Assembly: GCA_965213855.1 (NCBI GenBank)
Contig: CBDCAA010000007.1
Span: forward strand, 186,001 to 250,000
Reading direction: 5' to 3'
DNA: 64,000 nucleotides
Source: JBBROS01 sp965213855
GTDB taxonomy: Bacteria > Pseudomonadota > Alphaproteobacteria > Acetobacterales > Acetobacteraceae
The notes under the pieces were generated by a model. It was not told where the DNA came from, made no database searches, and saw nothing but the letters and a program-made list of their open reading frames with translations. Shown piece after piece: positions 41,981-50,190 of this stretch; position 1 is the stretch's first letter, and the number at the start of each line of letters is the position of its first letter. A program made the position numbers and the translations under genes.

Positions 41981-42678
41981 GCGTATCCCTGGTTGGCGCG
42001 CCGCTCGAGTGCGGCCTGGACGGCAGCAGAGGCGATGCTGAACGTAAGATAGACGCCGGCTGCGGCGCTGTAGAACAGGATCGGCCGGCTGGTGGCGCGG
42101 CTCGCCTCCGACGCTGCGCGCAGCAGGTCGAGCACCGCCAGCGTCGAGATCAGCGACGTGTCCTTGACCAGGATCGTCCAGATATTGCCGAGGCCGGGCA
42201 GCGCCACCCGGCCGAGCTGGGGCAGCACGACATGGAGGAACACCCGGTATTTGTTCAGGCCGAGCGAGCGGGCCGCCTCGCTCTGCCCGGGCGGCACGGC
42301 CGCGAGCGACGCCACCCAGACTTCCGCGCTGTAGGCGGCCACGACGACCGAGAGCGCGATCACCCCGGCCACGAACGCGTTCATCTCGACGTGCCAGCCG
42401 TCGCCCAGCCGAGCCGAGATCGCGTTCAGCAGGGCTTGCAGCCCGAAATACACCAGGAACAGGGACAGCAGGTCCGGAATGCCGCGAAAGAAGGTGGTGT
42501 AGGCGGCGCAGACGCCCCGCACCGCCCGGCTCGGCGACAGCTTCAGCAGCGCCAACAGCAGTCCGCCGCCGAACCCAACGGGGATCGTCGCGATCGACAG
42601 CGCGACCGTGATCAGCGCGCCGCGCAGCAGCAGGGGCGCCCAGCCGCCGGACCCGAACAGAAGTTCGAAGCCGCCCAC
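41977..42678 (-). CDS. Polar amino acid ABC permease, HisQ/ArtQ type
   Basis: A 233-residue permease with five likely helices and the family pattern LLRGALITVALSIATIPVGF, AYTTFFRGIPDLLSLFLVYF and the EAA loop QSEAARSLGLNKYRVFLHVV. GTG 42678 is the probable start, with AAGGCGGG upstream; the frame remains open far upstream across the SBP gene, but without family sequence. It is 35 bp after the SBP gene and overlaps the second permease. Confidence 0.89.
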   Translation of the reverse strand: MGGFELLFGSGGWAPLLLRGALITVALSIATIPVGFGGGLLLALLKLSPSRAVRGVCAAYTTFFRGIPDLLSLFLVYFGLQALLNAISARLGDGWHVEMNAFVAGVIALSVVVAAYSAEVWVASLAAVPPGQSEAARSLGLNKYRVFLHVVLPQLGRVALPGLGNIWTILVKDTSLISTLAVLDLLRAASEASRATSRPILFYSAAAGVYLTFSIASAAVQAALERRANQGYA

Positions 42679-42713
42679 CGCGCGCGCCCGCCTTGGCCGT
42701 CCTTGCCGCGCCG

Positions 42714-43496
42714 TTACTTGCCGCGGATATCGATCTTGAAGTACTTCGCCTCGAGCGCCTTGAAGGTGCCGTCGGCGTCGGTTTCGGCGATCGCCTTGTT
42801 GAACATGGCCGCCAGGTCCTTGTCGTCGGGCCGGAACGCGGCGCCGACGCCAGGGCCGAAGATGTCCGGCGTGCGCGGGATCTCCTTCACGATGCGGCAG
42901 CAGCCGGGGTTCTTCTCGATCATCTTTTCCGCCACCAGGATGTCGCTCACGACGTAGTCGATGCGGCCGTTGGCGAGGTCCATGAACGGCTCGTCGCCGC
43001 CCGGATAGAGCTTCGTCTCGATGCCCTTGTAGTCCTTCTCGAGGTAGTTCGCGAACACCGTCGAGGACTGGGTGCCGACCGTCTTGCCTTTCAGGGCAGC
43101 TGTCGAGGTGTCGTCGGTCTTGATCGACGACTGCGCCACCCAAACGGGCGGCGTGGCGTAATACATGTCGGAGAACAGCACCTTCTGGGCCCGTTGCGGC
43201 GTCATGTTCATGCTGGAGAAGATCACGTCGAACTTGCCCGACAGCAGCGCCGGGATGATGCCGTCCCAGTCCTGGTTCTGGTAGGTGCAGGTGACCTTCA
43301 TCTTGCTGCACAAGGCGGCGGCATACTCCATCTCGAACCCGACGATCTTGCCGTCGCTGTCGACGCTCTCGAAGGGCGGATAGGTCGCATCGACGCCGAA
43401 GCGGATCGTCGTCCACTCCTTCGCCTGCGCCGGTCCGGCAGCCAGAGCCAGCCCCGCGGCGACCCCGATCATGGAAACCACTGTCGTCAGCTTCAC
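42714..43496 (-). CDS. Polar amino acid/opine ABC transporter solute-binding protein
   Basis: A 260-residue family-3 binding protein. Signal peptide VKLTTVVSMIGVAAGLALAA with cleavage after AQA; mature start KEWTTIRFGVDATYPPFESV, then IVGFEMEYAAALCSKMKVTC, WDGIIPALLSGKFDVIFSSM and MNMTPQRAQKVLFSDMYY. These are the hallmarks of the lysine/arginine/ornithine/opine group. GTG 43496 is preceded by AGGAGAG at 5 nt. It is the first gene of a three-gene importer lacking an ATPase. The flavin amine-oxidase operon 0.9 kb away might act on the same solute. Confidence 0.9.
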   Translation of the reverse strand: MKLTTVVSMIGVAAGLALAAGPAQAKEWTTIRFGVDATYPPFESVDSDGKIVGFEMEYAAALCSKMKVTCTYQNQDWDGIIPALLSGKFDVIFSSMNMTPQRAQKVLFSDMYYATPPVWVAQSSIKTDDTSTAALKGKTVGTQSSTVFANYLEKDYKGIETKLYPGGDEPFMDLANGRIDYVVSDILVAEKMIEKNPGCCRIVKEIPRTPDIFGPGVGAAFRPDDKDLAAMFNKAIAETDADGTFKALEAKYFKIDIRGK

Positions 43497-43760
43497 TGCG
43501 CTCTCCTGTGTCTCAGACCAGCGATGGTCGCATCCAGCACGGGGCAATTACAAGCAATCGCTATGCCATCGGGGGGTGCGGGTCGCTCGGACCATGGGCG
43601 CCCCGGGCGGCCTGAGCCGGCCGTGCCTACAGACGATGACGAAACTGCACTTGGCTTCGGAGCCGGCACCCAGCACGCTGCAAATCGCCGATGTCGCCTC
43701 CGCTCGCGCAGGATGGTCTGCAGTCAGCGGCACCGACCAGCCCAAGAGGCGCCTGCGATC

Positions 43761-44435
43761 ATGTTCTCGTCCTACGACACTCCCAACGCGCTCACCGCGG
43801 CCGCGGCGGTCCTGTTCGGCGTCGGCTGGCTGTTCACCGCGCTGACCCTCGCCGCAAGCGGCCGGCGGGCGCAGCGGCGGGTGGCGACGCTCATGCTCGA
43901 ACTCAGCGGGGCGCAGAACCGGCTCGAGCAAGCGCAAAGCCAGATGGCGCTGCTCGCGCACCATGACCCGCTCACGGGCCTGCTCGTGCTGTCCGAGCTG
44001 CAGCGGAGCGTGCAGGCCGCGCTGGCGCTCGCCCGCCGCACCGGCGGGGTCTTCGGACTGGTGCTGGTCGATCTTCCCGGAATGAAGGCCGTTGCCTTGA
44101 CGCAGGGCACCGATCTTGCCGACCGCGTCCTCGCGGCCTTCGGCCAGCGGCTGCGGACCATCACGCGCGACATGGACACGGTCGCCCGCACCGGCGACGA
44201 CCAGTTCGCCGTGTTGATCGCCCGCCTCAACGGGCCCGGCGAGATCGACATCGTCGTCCGCAAGCTCCGCGCCGAGTGCGAGCGGACCGTCCCGCTCCCG
44301 GGCGTTCCCGGCGGCATGCGCGTCGAGACCTGCTTCGGCCACGCCTGCTTTCCCGAGGACGGCGCGGACTGGACCGAACTGATGAAAGTTGCCGAGGAGC
44401 GCCTTACCCGGAAGCGGAACTTCGTCCGGGCGTGA
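43761..44435 (+). CDS. Membrane-anchored degenerate GGDEF-domain protein
   Basis: A 224-residue protein with one N-terminal membrane helix (about 13-33), a short coiled linker (40-66) and a GGDEF-type domain starting at HHDPLTGL (68-75). The active-site signature is RTGDDQF (143-149), i.e. GDDQF in place of GGDEF, and the first metal-binding loop is VDLPGMKAV instead of DxDxFK. Cyclic-di-GMP synthesis is therefore unlikely; it may be a binding or structural remnant. ATG 43761. The 3' end overlaps a convergent gene by 32 bp. Confidence 0.72.
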   Translation: MFSSYDTPNALTAAAAVLFGVGWLFTALTLAASGRRAQRRVATLMLELSGAQNRLEQAQSQMALLAHHDPLTGLLVLSELQRSVQAALALARRTGGVFGLVLVDLPGMKAVALTQGTDLADRVLAAFGQRLRTITRDMDTVARTGDDQFAVLIARLNGPGEIDIVVRKLRAECERTVPLPGVPGGMRVETCFGHACFPEDGADWTELMKVAEERLTRKRNFVRA

Positions 44436-45588
44436 CGCTTTCACCCCACGGCTCGGGCCGCCGCCAGCCCTGGATGTCCGCCCAGTCGTCCTCCAGCGCG
44501 GAGAAGCGCGAGAGGGACAGGGTGGACAAGTCCGCGAAGTCGCAGCGCCCCTGCGTCACCAGTTGCTGGACCGCGTGGCCCGTGGCGGGGGAGAGGCCGA
44601 AACCGATGCTGGAGAGGCTCACGAGCACCGTGTTGGACGGGTCGCGCAGCCGTTCGATCACGGGCCGGCCATCCGGCGTGTTCTCGACGATGCCCGCCCA
44701 GCTGCGGATCACCCGCGCGTGCGCCGCGCGCGGGAACATCTCGGCCAAGCGTCCGGCGATCTGCAGCGCCAGGGGCGTCGTCGACCGCGGCGGCGGCTCG
44801 TCCCCCTCCTCGAGCCACTCGTGCGGCCCTCCGCCATAGGCCAGGTTGCCGCGCAGCGTCTGGCGCCCATAGAGGCCGTTGCCGTCGACCCCGCCAAGCG
44901 GCATCAGCGGCAGCGGTTCGGTCACGATCATCTCCGCCCGTGCCGCCACCATCGGAACGGTCACGCCCAGCATCCGCGCCAGCTTCGCCGTCCCCGGCCC
45001 GGCCGCCAGCACCAGGTGGTCGCAGCCGAACACGCCCCGGCTGGTCCGAACCGCCGTCACGCGCCCCGCTTCGCTGTCGAACCCGAGCACGTCCGTGTGC
45101 TGCATCACCCGGCCGCCCAGGTCCTGCAGCGCCCAGGCATAGGCCTGCACCGTCCGGTGCGGGTTCGCGTGGCCGCCGAACTTGAGGTGATAGCCGCCCA
45201 CCGGTCCCGCGCCGATCAGCGGCACGGCGTCACGCAGGGCGGCGGCGTCCAGCACGTCGGCCGCGAACCCGTGCCGCCGGGCATTGACCATCGGCCGGCT
45301 GTAGAGACGCATCTGCCGCTGATCGAACGCGACCCGGATCCGGCCTGGCTGGAACTCGGTCGGGTAGCCGAGCAGCGTATCCATTTGGGGCCACAGACGC
45401 TGCTCTTCGGCGAAAAGTGGGCTGAAATGGTGCGTGCAGCCGCCGCCGTTGCGGCCCGACGCCTCCCACCCGACGAGGCCGCGCTCGAGCACGAGCACGT
45501 CGACCCCCTCGCGCGCCAGCCACCAAGCGGCGGACAGGCCGCTCGCCCCGCCGCCGACGACGACCACGGCTGCACCCGAGCCGGTCAT
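44404..45588 (-). CDS. FAD-dependent amine oxidase subunit, OoxB/HcnC-like
   Basis: A 394-residue flavoprotein of the D-amino-acid-oxidase fold: N-terminal dinucleotide motif VVVVGGGASGLSAAWWLARE, then GWEASGRNGGGCTHHF, a C-terminal SWAGIVENTPDGRPVIERL and SSIGFGLSPATGHAVQQLV. The pattern matches the beta subunits of opine oxidases (OoxB) and hydrogen cyanide synthase (HcnC), which oxidise the C-N bond of secondary amines or glycine. ATG 45588 overlaps the stop of the OoxA-like gene by 4 nt, so the subunits are made together. Substrate unknown. Confidence 0.86.
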   Translation of the reverse strand: MTGSGAAVVVVGGGASGLSAAWWLAREGVDVLVLERGLVGWEASGRNGGGCTHHFSPLFAEEQRLWPQMDTLLGYPTEFQPGRIRVAFDQRQMRLYSRPMVNARRHGFAADVLDAAALRDAVPLIGAGPVGGYHLKFGGHANPHRTVQAYAWALQDLGGRVMQHTDVLGFDSEAGRVTAVRTSRGVFGCDHLVLAAGPGTAKLARMLGVTVPMVAARAEMIVTEPLPLMPLGGVDGNGLYGRQTLRGNLAYGGGPHEWLEEGDEPPPRSTTPLALQIAGRLAEMFPRAAHARVIRSWAGIVENTPDGRPVIERLRDPSNTVLVSLSSIGFGLSPATGHAVQQLVTQGRCDFADLSTLSLSRFSALEDDWADIQGWRRPEPWGESVTPGRSSASG

Positions 45589-47057
45589 TCGCCGGTGACC
45601 TCTTCCCCAGCCGGGCGGCCGGCGGCGGTGTAGCCCGGTGGCACGTCCCAGAACGGCACGTATTGCGACGCCATCCCGAACCAGGTGTCCCAGTGCCGGC
45701 GCATCGACGCAGGCTCGCCCACCGCATGCGCCAGCCGCAGCGGCAGCGGACGCACCGGCGCTCGGTAGGTCGCGAGCGGGATCGCCTGCATCGCCTGGCC
45801 CGAGCCGAGCGCCAGCAGGCAGGCGATCTGCTCCCGGCAGCGCCGGCCTTGGCACACGCCCATGCCGGCCCGGGTCAGCCGCTTGATCAGGTCCGGGTTC
45901 GGCGGCCCTTCGCCGAGCAGCGCCCGGAGGCTGGCATCGTTGCGGGGCGACGGAGCGGCGCCGAGATAGCGGGGCGGGCGCACCTGCAGGATCTCCCGCG
46001 CGGTGACCGCTTCGCACCGGCACACCTGCATGTCGCCGCCCCCCTCCAGCACGAGCGCCTCGACCCAGGCCATGCGGTAGGCCGCGACGTCCGCCGCTAT
46101 CGCAGCGCCGGTGCAGCGCCCGGCGGCGCCGATCTGGGGCACACTGGTCCGTCCGGCCGCGTCCAGCGACGGGACGTGGCCACTCGCCGGGTCGAACACG
46201 ATGCGGCACCCGGCCGCGTCGAGCAGGTCGATCACTGGCACCGCGCCCACGCCCAGCAGCACCGCGTCGCAGTCGAGCCGCGTCTCACCCGCGGCGCCCG
46301 CAACGACGAGCGACGCCACCCCGTCCGCACCTCCTTCGGCCCGCCGCACCGTGCATCCGCACAGCAGGGGTGCCCCGAGGCCCGACACGTCCGTCAGTGG
46401 CGCCGCGGCGACCTCCACAATGGCGACGATCGTGACCCCCGCCTGGCGCAGCACCTGCGCCGCCGTGACCGCCTGCACCGTGGTCCCGAGCAGCACCGCC
46501 CGCCGCGGCCCGAACGCGCCGGATTGCGCGAGCGCGGCCGCCGCCTGCACACCGGCGACGCCCGGGAGATCCCAGCCGGGGAACGCCACCCCCATATCCC
46601 GCACGCCGGTTGCGACCACCGCCCGGTCGAACCCCAGCATCCATGCACAGCCGGCATCCGCGAGCCCCGCCACCGGCCCGGGCAGCCAACCCACCGACGG
46701 CCCGTTGACATACAGGCCCCAGCACGCCGTGCTGAGACGCACATCGACACCGGCTTCGACCGCGTCGGCAAGCCCGGGCCGCGCCGCCAGCAACGCCTCC
46801 GTCATCGCCGTCCGGCTCCGCGCCGCGCCCGACGCGGTCCCGCCCCACAGCATCGGGATGTCGTCGCCCATCGTTTCCGCCGGGACCGGGTTCTCGTCGA
46901 CCAGCACGACCGCCTCGCCCGCGCGGGCCGCCGCCAGCGCCGCCGCGATGCCGGACCGCCCGGCGCCGATGACCAGCACCCCGGCCCGCTCCGCCACCTC
47001 GACCGTCTGGCCGTGCACGCTGGCCGGGTCGCGCGGCTCTCCGTCCCTGTCGCTCAC
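45585..47057 (-). CDS. FAD/[2Fe-2S] oxidase subunit, OoxA/HcnB-like
   Basis: A 490-residue pyridine-nucleotide-disulfide-oxidoreductase-like protein. FAD motif VLVIGAGRSGIAAALAAARA (28-47), a second nucleotide fold around 185-205, and a C-terminal BFD-like [2Fe-2S] site with four cysteines: CRC at 346-348 and CQGRRC at 402-407. This is the OoxA/HcnB/SoxA-alpha architecture. The small ferredoxin-like subunit (OoxC/HcnA) usually encoded upstream is absent; a SolA-like oxidase gene takes that position. GTG 47057 overlaps the SolA-like stop (GTGA). Confidence 0.86.
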   Translation of the reverse strand: MSDRDGEPRDPASVHGQTVEVAERAGVLVIGAGRSGIAAALAAARAGEAVVLVDENPVPAETMGDDIPMLWGGTASGAARSRTAMTEALLAARPGLADAVEAGVDVRLSTACWGLYVNGPSVGWLPGPVAGLADAGCAWMLGFDRAVVATGVRDMGVAFPGWDLPGVAGVQAAAALAQSGAFGPRRAVLLGTTVQAVTAAQVLRQAGVTIVAIVEVAAAPLTDVSGLGAPLLCGCTVRRAEGGADGVASLVVAGAAGETRLDCDAVLLGVGAVPVIDLLDAAGCRIVFDPASGHVPSLDAAGRTSVPQIGAAGRCTGAAIAADVAAYRMAWVEALVLEGGGDMQVCRCEAVTAREILQVRPPRYLGAAPSPRNDASLRALLGEGPPNPDLIKRLTRAGMGVCQGRRCREQIACLLALGSGQAMQAIPLATYRAPVRPLPLRLAHAVGEPASMRRHWDTWFGMASQYVPFWDVPPGYTAAGRPAGEEVTGE

Positions 47058-48250
47058 TGGACGGCCAACGACGCCCCGGTCGCATCCGCCAGGCGCGACA
47101 GCCGGAACGGCGCCAGGTCGACGTCGCTCCGCCCCTCCGTCGCCAGTTGCGCGACCGCCTCGCCGATCCCGGCGGAGTGCTTGAAGCCGTGGCCGGAGCA
47201 CGCCGACACCACGATCACCCGGTCCATCTCCGGATGGCGGTCGATCACGAAGCCCGAATCCGGCGTCACCGTATACAGGCACGCCGCCGACCGGCCGGGG
47301 CCGCCCTTCGCGCCCCGCAGCCGACCGGCCACGTGCGCCCCGAACATCGCCGCCCGCTCGTCGTCATGCACGGTCCGCTGCACGGTATCGGGGTCGCACG
47401 CCAGGCCATACTGCTCGGTCGCGACCTTCACCTCGCCCGATCCCGCAACGGTCGGGAAGCCGTAGAAATACTCGTCCGGCGCGGTCCCATGCATCCAGAT
47501 GTAGGCCGGGCACGTCCCCGGCCGGTATGCGGCCTCGTCCGCCACCCCGAACCAATGCAGCGCCTGCCGGTACGGCACGAGCGCGCCCCCGAACGGCCCG
47601 CCCAACAGGCGCCCGGCCCAGGCTCCGGCCGCGACGACCACCTGGTCGGCGACGATCGTCTCGCCATCCGTCGTCACCCGGACCTGACGCCCCGCCGGCT
47701 CGATCGCTCCCACCGTGCATCCGGTCACGACCCGCGCGCCCAGCGCCGCCGCCCGACTGAGCTGGGCCGCGATGCACCGCTCCGGATGCACGAACCCGCC
47801 GCCCGGCTCGAAATACGCCGCCTCGTCGCCCCGCAGCGCGAACGCCGGAAACCGCTCGGCAATGCCGTCCGCATCGAATGTCTCATGGGCGATGCGGTGC
47901 CGTCGCGCGACCCCGATCGTGCGGTTCAGGAAGTCCGCCTTGCCGTGATGCCCGGTGCGGACCCCACGCGGCGCCAGCATCAGCAGCCCGCACGCCTCCA
48001 GCAGCGTCGCGCCGGTCTCAGCCTCGAGCGTGCGCCAGATCGCGTGCGAGCGGGTGACGAACGGCACGTAGGCCTCTCCCTCGCCCACAGCGCACCGCGT
48101 GATCCGCGTCTCGCCATGGCTCGAACCCATCGCATGCGGCGGCGCGAACCGGTCGACCCCGACGGCCGCGACCCCAAGCCGCGCCAGTTGATACAGCGTC
48201 GCCGCGCCCATCGCGCCAAGGCCCACAACCGCGACATCGGTCCGCATCAT
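47054..48250 (-). CDS. Monomeric sarcosine oxidase/N-methyltryptophan oxidase family (SolA-like)
   Basis: About 398 residues: DVAVVGLGAMGAATLYQLAR (FAD motif), GSSHGETRITRCAVGEG, VVVAAGAWAGRLL, then AACLYTVTPD with the Cys (near 324) that carries covalent FAD in this family, and ACSGHGFKHSAGIGE with the paired His and Lys 30 and 33 residues later, exactly the MSOX spacing. It oxidatively demethylates N-methyl amino acids to give formaldehyde and H2O2. I prefer ATG 48250 (CAGG 6 nt upstream); ATG 48256 and 48247 are alternatives. First gene of the amine-oxidase operon; a 17-bp tandem repeat lies just upstream. Confidence 0.88.
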   Translation of the reverse strand: MMRTDVAVVGLGAMGAATLYQLARLGVAAVGVDRFAPPHAMGSSHGETRITRCAVGEGEAYVPFVTRSHAIWRTLEAETGATLLEACGLLMLAPRGVRTGHHGKADFLNRTIGVARRHRIAHETFDADGIAERFPAFALRGDEAAYFEPGGGFVHPERCIAAQLSRAAALGARVVTGCTVGAIEPAGRQVRVTTDGETIVADQVVVAAGAWAGRLLGGPFGGALVPYRQALHWFGVADEAAYRPGTCPAYIWMHGTAPDEYFYGFPTVAGSGEVKVATEQYGLACDPDTVQRTVHDDERAAMFGAHVAGRLRGAKGGPGRSAACLYTVTPDSGFVIDRHPEMDRVIVVSACSGHGFKHSAGIGEAVAQLATEGRSDVDLAPFRLSRLADATGASLAVQ

Positions 48251-48253
48251 GCC

Positions 48254-48287
48254 CATCCTGGTCTATACCCCATCGTGGTCTATACCT
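48254..48287. repeat. 17-bp tandem duplication with FadR/GntR-like boxes upstream of the solA-like gene
   Basis: Two copies of CATCSTGGTCTATACC (48254-48269 and 48271-48286), period 17, differ at one base. Each holds TGGTCTATACC (48259-48269 and 48276-48286), an imperfect palindrome of the TGGT-N4-ACC form reminiscent of FadR-subgroup GntR operators. The first copy includes the ATG/Shine-Dalgarno region of the solA-like gene. Regulation is inference. Confidence 0.45.
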
Positions 48288-48429
48288 GGAAACCTATCGA
48301 CGCCCTCTCCGCCGGCAAGCGCAAATCCGATAACGACGCACAATCCTCGTTAAGATCGAGCTAGACAGGATGGGCTACTCTGTTGCCCTTTCCGCACGGC
48401 CGTCCGCGGTCGGAATCACGAGGCCTGCC

Positions 48430-49032
48430 ATGAACGCGCCTTCCATCCTGGCTCTTTGGCTTGCGGCTGCGGCTCCCGCCATCGCCGCCACGCCGATCGC
48501 GTCCACAAGTGCCGTTGTGCCGGCCGCCTGCCCCGGCACGCCCGTCCGGGTGGTCCGCTCCGCGGGCGGCACGATCGACTATCTCGGCACGGTGCCGGGC
48601 ATCCCCGATCTCTGCCGTATCCACCGCACCGCCGACGGCGACGGCGAGCTGTACTACGGCGTCTGGCGCTCCGACTGGCCCGGCGCCGGACAGGCCTACC
48701 CGGCTCTGAAGGCCGTGATCGGTGGCGCGCCCGGCACCCAGGCCTCGTTCGTCACCCGGTCCGTCCCCGGCCTGCAATGGACCGACACCTTCACCAATCG
48801 CGGACCCGAGACCCTCGAGATCGACGGCGTCGCGCACGCAACCTTACGGATCGCCCATGACCGCAACGGAATCGACGGCAATACCTACCACTCGATCATC
48901 ACCCAATGGCGCGACATCGGGACCGGGATCGCCCTGCGCACGACGGAACAGCAGATCTCCGGCCAGTCCTACGGGCCCGACACCACGTGGCATGCGGTGC
49001 GGATCGAACCCCTGCCGGCGGCGGGCCGCTGA
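48430..49032 (+). CDS. Secreted hypothetical protein
   Basis: A 200-residue exported protein with signal peptide MNAPSILALWLAAAAPAIAA and a mature domain that I cannot assign: CPGTPVRVVRSAGGTIDYLG, CRIHRTADGDGELYYGVWRS and a C-terminal TTEQQISGQSYGPDTTWHAV. Two cysteines in the N-terminal third. ATG 48430 is preceded by GAGG; the frame is open 60 nt further upstream without a signal peptide. It is divergent from the solA-like operon and 18 bp before emrA. Confidence 0.62.
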   Translation: MNAPSILALWLAAAAPAIAATPIASTSAVVPAACPGTPVRVVRSAGGTIDYLGTVPGIPDLCRIHRTADGDGELYYGVWRSDWPGAGQAYPALKAVIGGAPGTQASFVTRSVPGLQWTDTFTNRGPETLEIDGVAHATLRIAHDRNGIDGNTYHSIITQWRDIGTGIALRTTEQQISGQSYGPDTTWHAVRIEPLPAAGR

Positions 49033-49050
49033 AGCACCGGGTGCCGCGCC

Positions 49051-50190
49051 GTGAACGATAGCGCCATCCCGCAGACGGCCGCGACGCCACCGGCCGCTGA
49101 AGCGACCGCCCCGGCGCGACGCGGGGCCTGGGTCGGCTCGGCCCTGCGCGTCCTGCTGGTCGTCGGCGCCGCTTTCCTGGCCTGGTTCATCGCCAACAAC
49201 TGGGACCGCTGGACCGGTGCGGCCCGCTACATCCGCACGGACGACGCCGCCATGGCCGGGGACCTCACGCCGCTCAGCGCCAAGGTGTCGGGCTATGTGG
49301 TGAAGGTCGGCATCACGGACTTCCAGGCGGTCCATACCGGCGACCTGCTGGTCGAGATCGAACCGTCGGACTACCAGGCGCAGGTGGCGCAGGTCGAGGC
49401 CAACTTGGCCGGCGCGCAGGCGAGCCGCGCCAACCTCGAGAACCAGAAGGCGATCCAGCGCGCCCTGGTGCGCCAGGCCGAAGCGACCATCCAGGGCACC
49501 GCGGCCGACGTGCTCCGGTACCATCTCGAGGCGGAGCGGCAGCGCAACCTGCTGCGCGACAGGCTGGCCGGCACGCAGCAGGCCGTCGAGCAGGGGGATG
49601 CGAACGAACGCCGGCTGGCGGCGCAGCTGGTGCTCAACAACGCGCAGCTCGACCAGCAGAAGGCGACGCTCGACAGCCTGGACACGCAGGAGAAGGTGCT
49701 GGATGCCCAGGTCAACGCCGTGGCGGCGCAGCTGGACATGGCGCGCAACAATCTCCGCTACACGCGAATCCTGTCGCCGGCCGACGGGGTATCCGGGCAG
49801 CAGCAGGTCCGCCCGGGGCAGTTCGTGAACGTAGGCACGCAAGTGGTCGCCGTGATGCCGCTGTCCAACATCTGGGTGATCGCGAACTACAAGGAAACCC
49901 AGATGACGCACGTGCGCCCCGGCCAGCCGGTGCACGTTGTGGCGGACGCGTTCCCGGACCTCGTGCTGAACGGCCGCGTCGACAACTGGGCGCCCGGCAC
50001 GGGCAGCACCTTCGCGCTGCTTCCGCCCGACAACGCGACCGGCAACTTCACCAAGGTTGTGCAACGCGTCCCGGTCAAGATCCTGCTCGACCCCAACCCG
50101 GCGCTCGGCGCCCTCGTTCGCCCCGGCATGTCGGTCGAGGCCACGATCGACACCGGCAGCGATCCCGCGCCCGCAACCGGACCGAAATGA
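49051..50190 (+). CDS. emrA: HlyD/EmrA-family membrane fusion protein
   Basis: A 379-residue periplasmic adaptor: one N-terminal transmembrane helix (about 30-48), biotinyl-lipoyl half-motif YIRTDDAAMAGDLTPLSAKV, a long alpha-hairpin (about 108-225, with QVAQVEANLAGAQASRANLE), the return lipoyl half NNLRYTRILSPADGVSG and a C-terminal beta barrel. It links an inner-membrane MFS pump to an outer-membrane channel, which is not encoded here. GTG 49051. The stop overlaps the pump gene start by 4 nt. Confidence 0.9.
   Translation: MNDSAIPQTAATPPAAEATAPARRGAWVGSALRVLLVVGAAFLAWFIANNWDRWTGAARYIRTDDAAMAGDLTPLSAKVSGYVVKVGITDFQAVHTGDLLVEIEPSDYQAQVAQVEANLAGAQASRANLENQKAIQRALVRQAEATIQGTAADVLRYHLEAERQRNLLRDRLAGTQQAVEQGDANERRLAAQLVLNNAQLDQQKATLDSLDTQEKVLDAQVNAVAAQLDMARNNLRYTRILSPADGVSGQQQVRPGQFVNVGTQVVAVMPLSNIWVIANYKETQMTHVRPGQPVHVVADAFPDLVLNGRVDNWAPGTGSTFALLPPDNATGNFTKVVQRVPVKILLDPNPALGALVRPGMSVEATIDTGSDPAPATGPK

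Noticed and set aside
42679..43416. Upstream extension of the HisQ-like permease frame through the SBP gene
   Set aside because: No family sequence before GTG 42678, and the opposite frame holds a complete binding protein with signal peptide and good ribosome-binding site.
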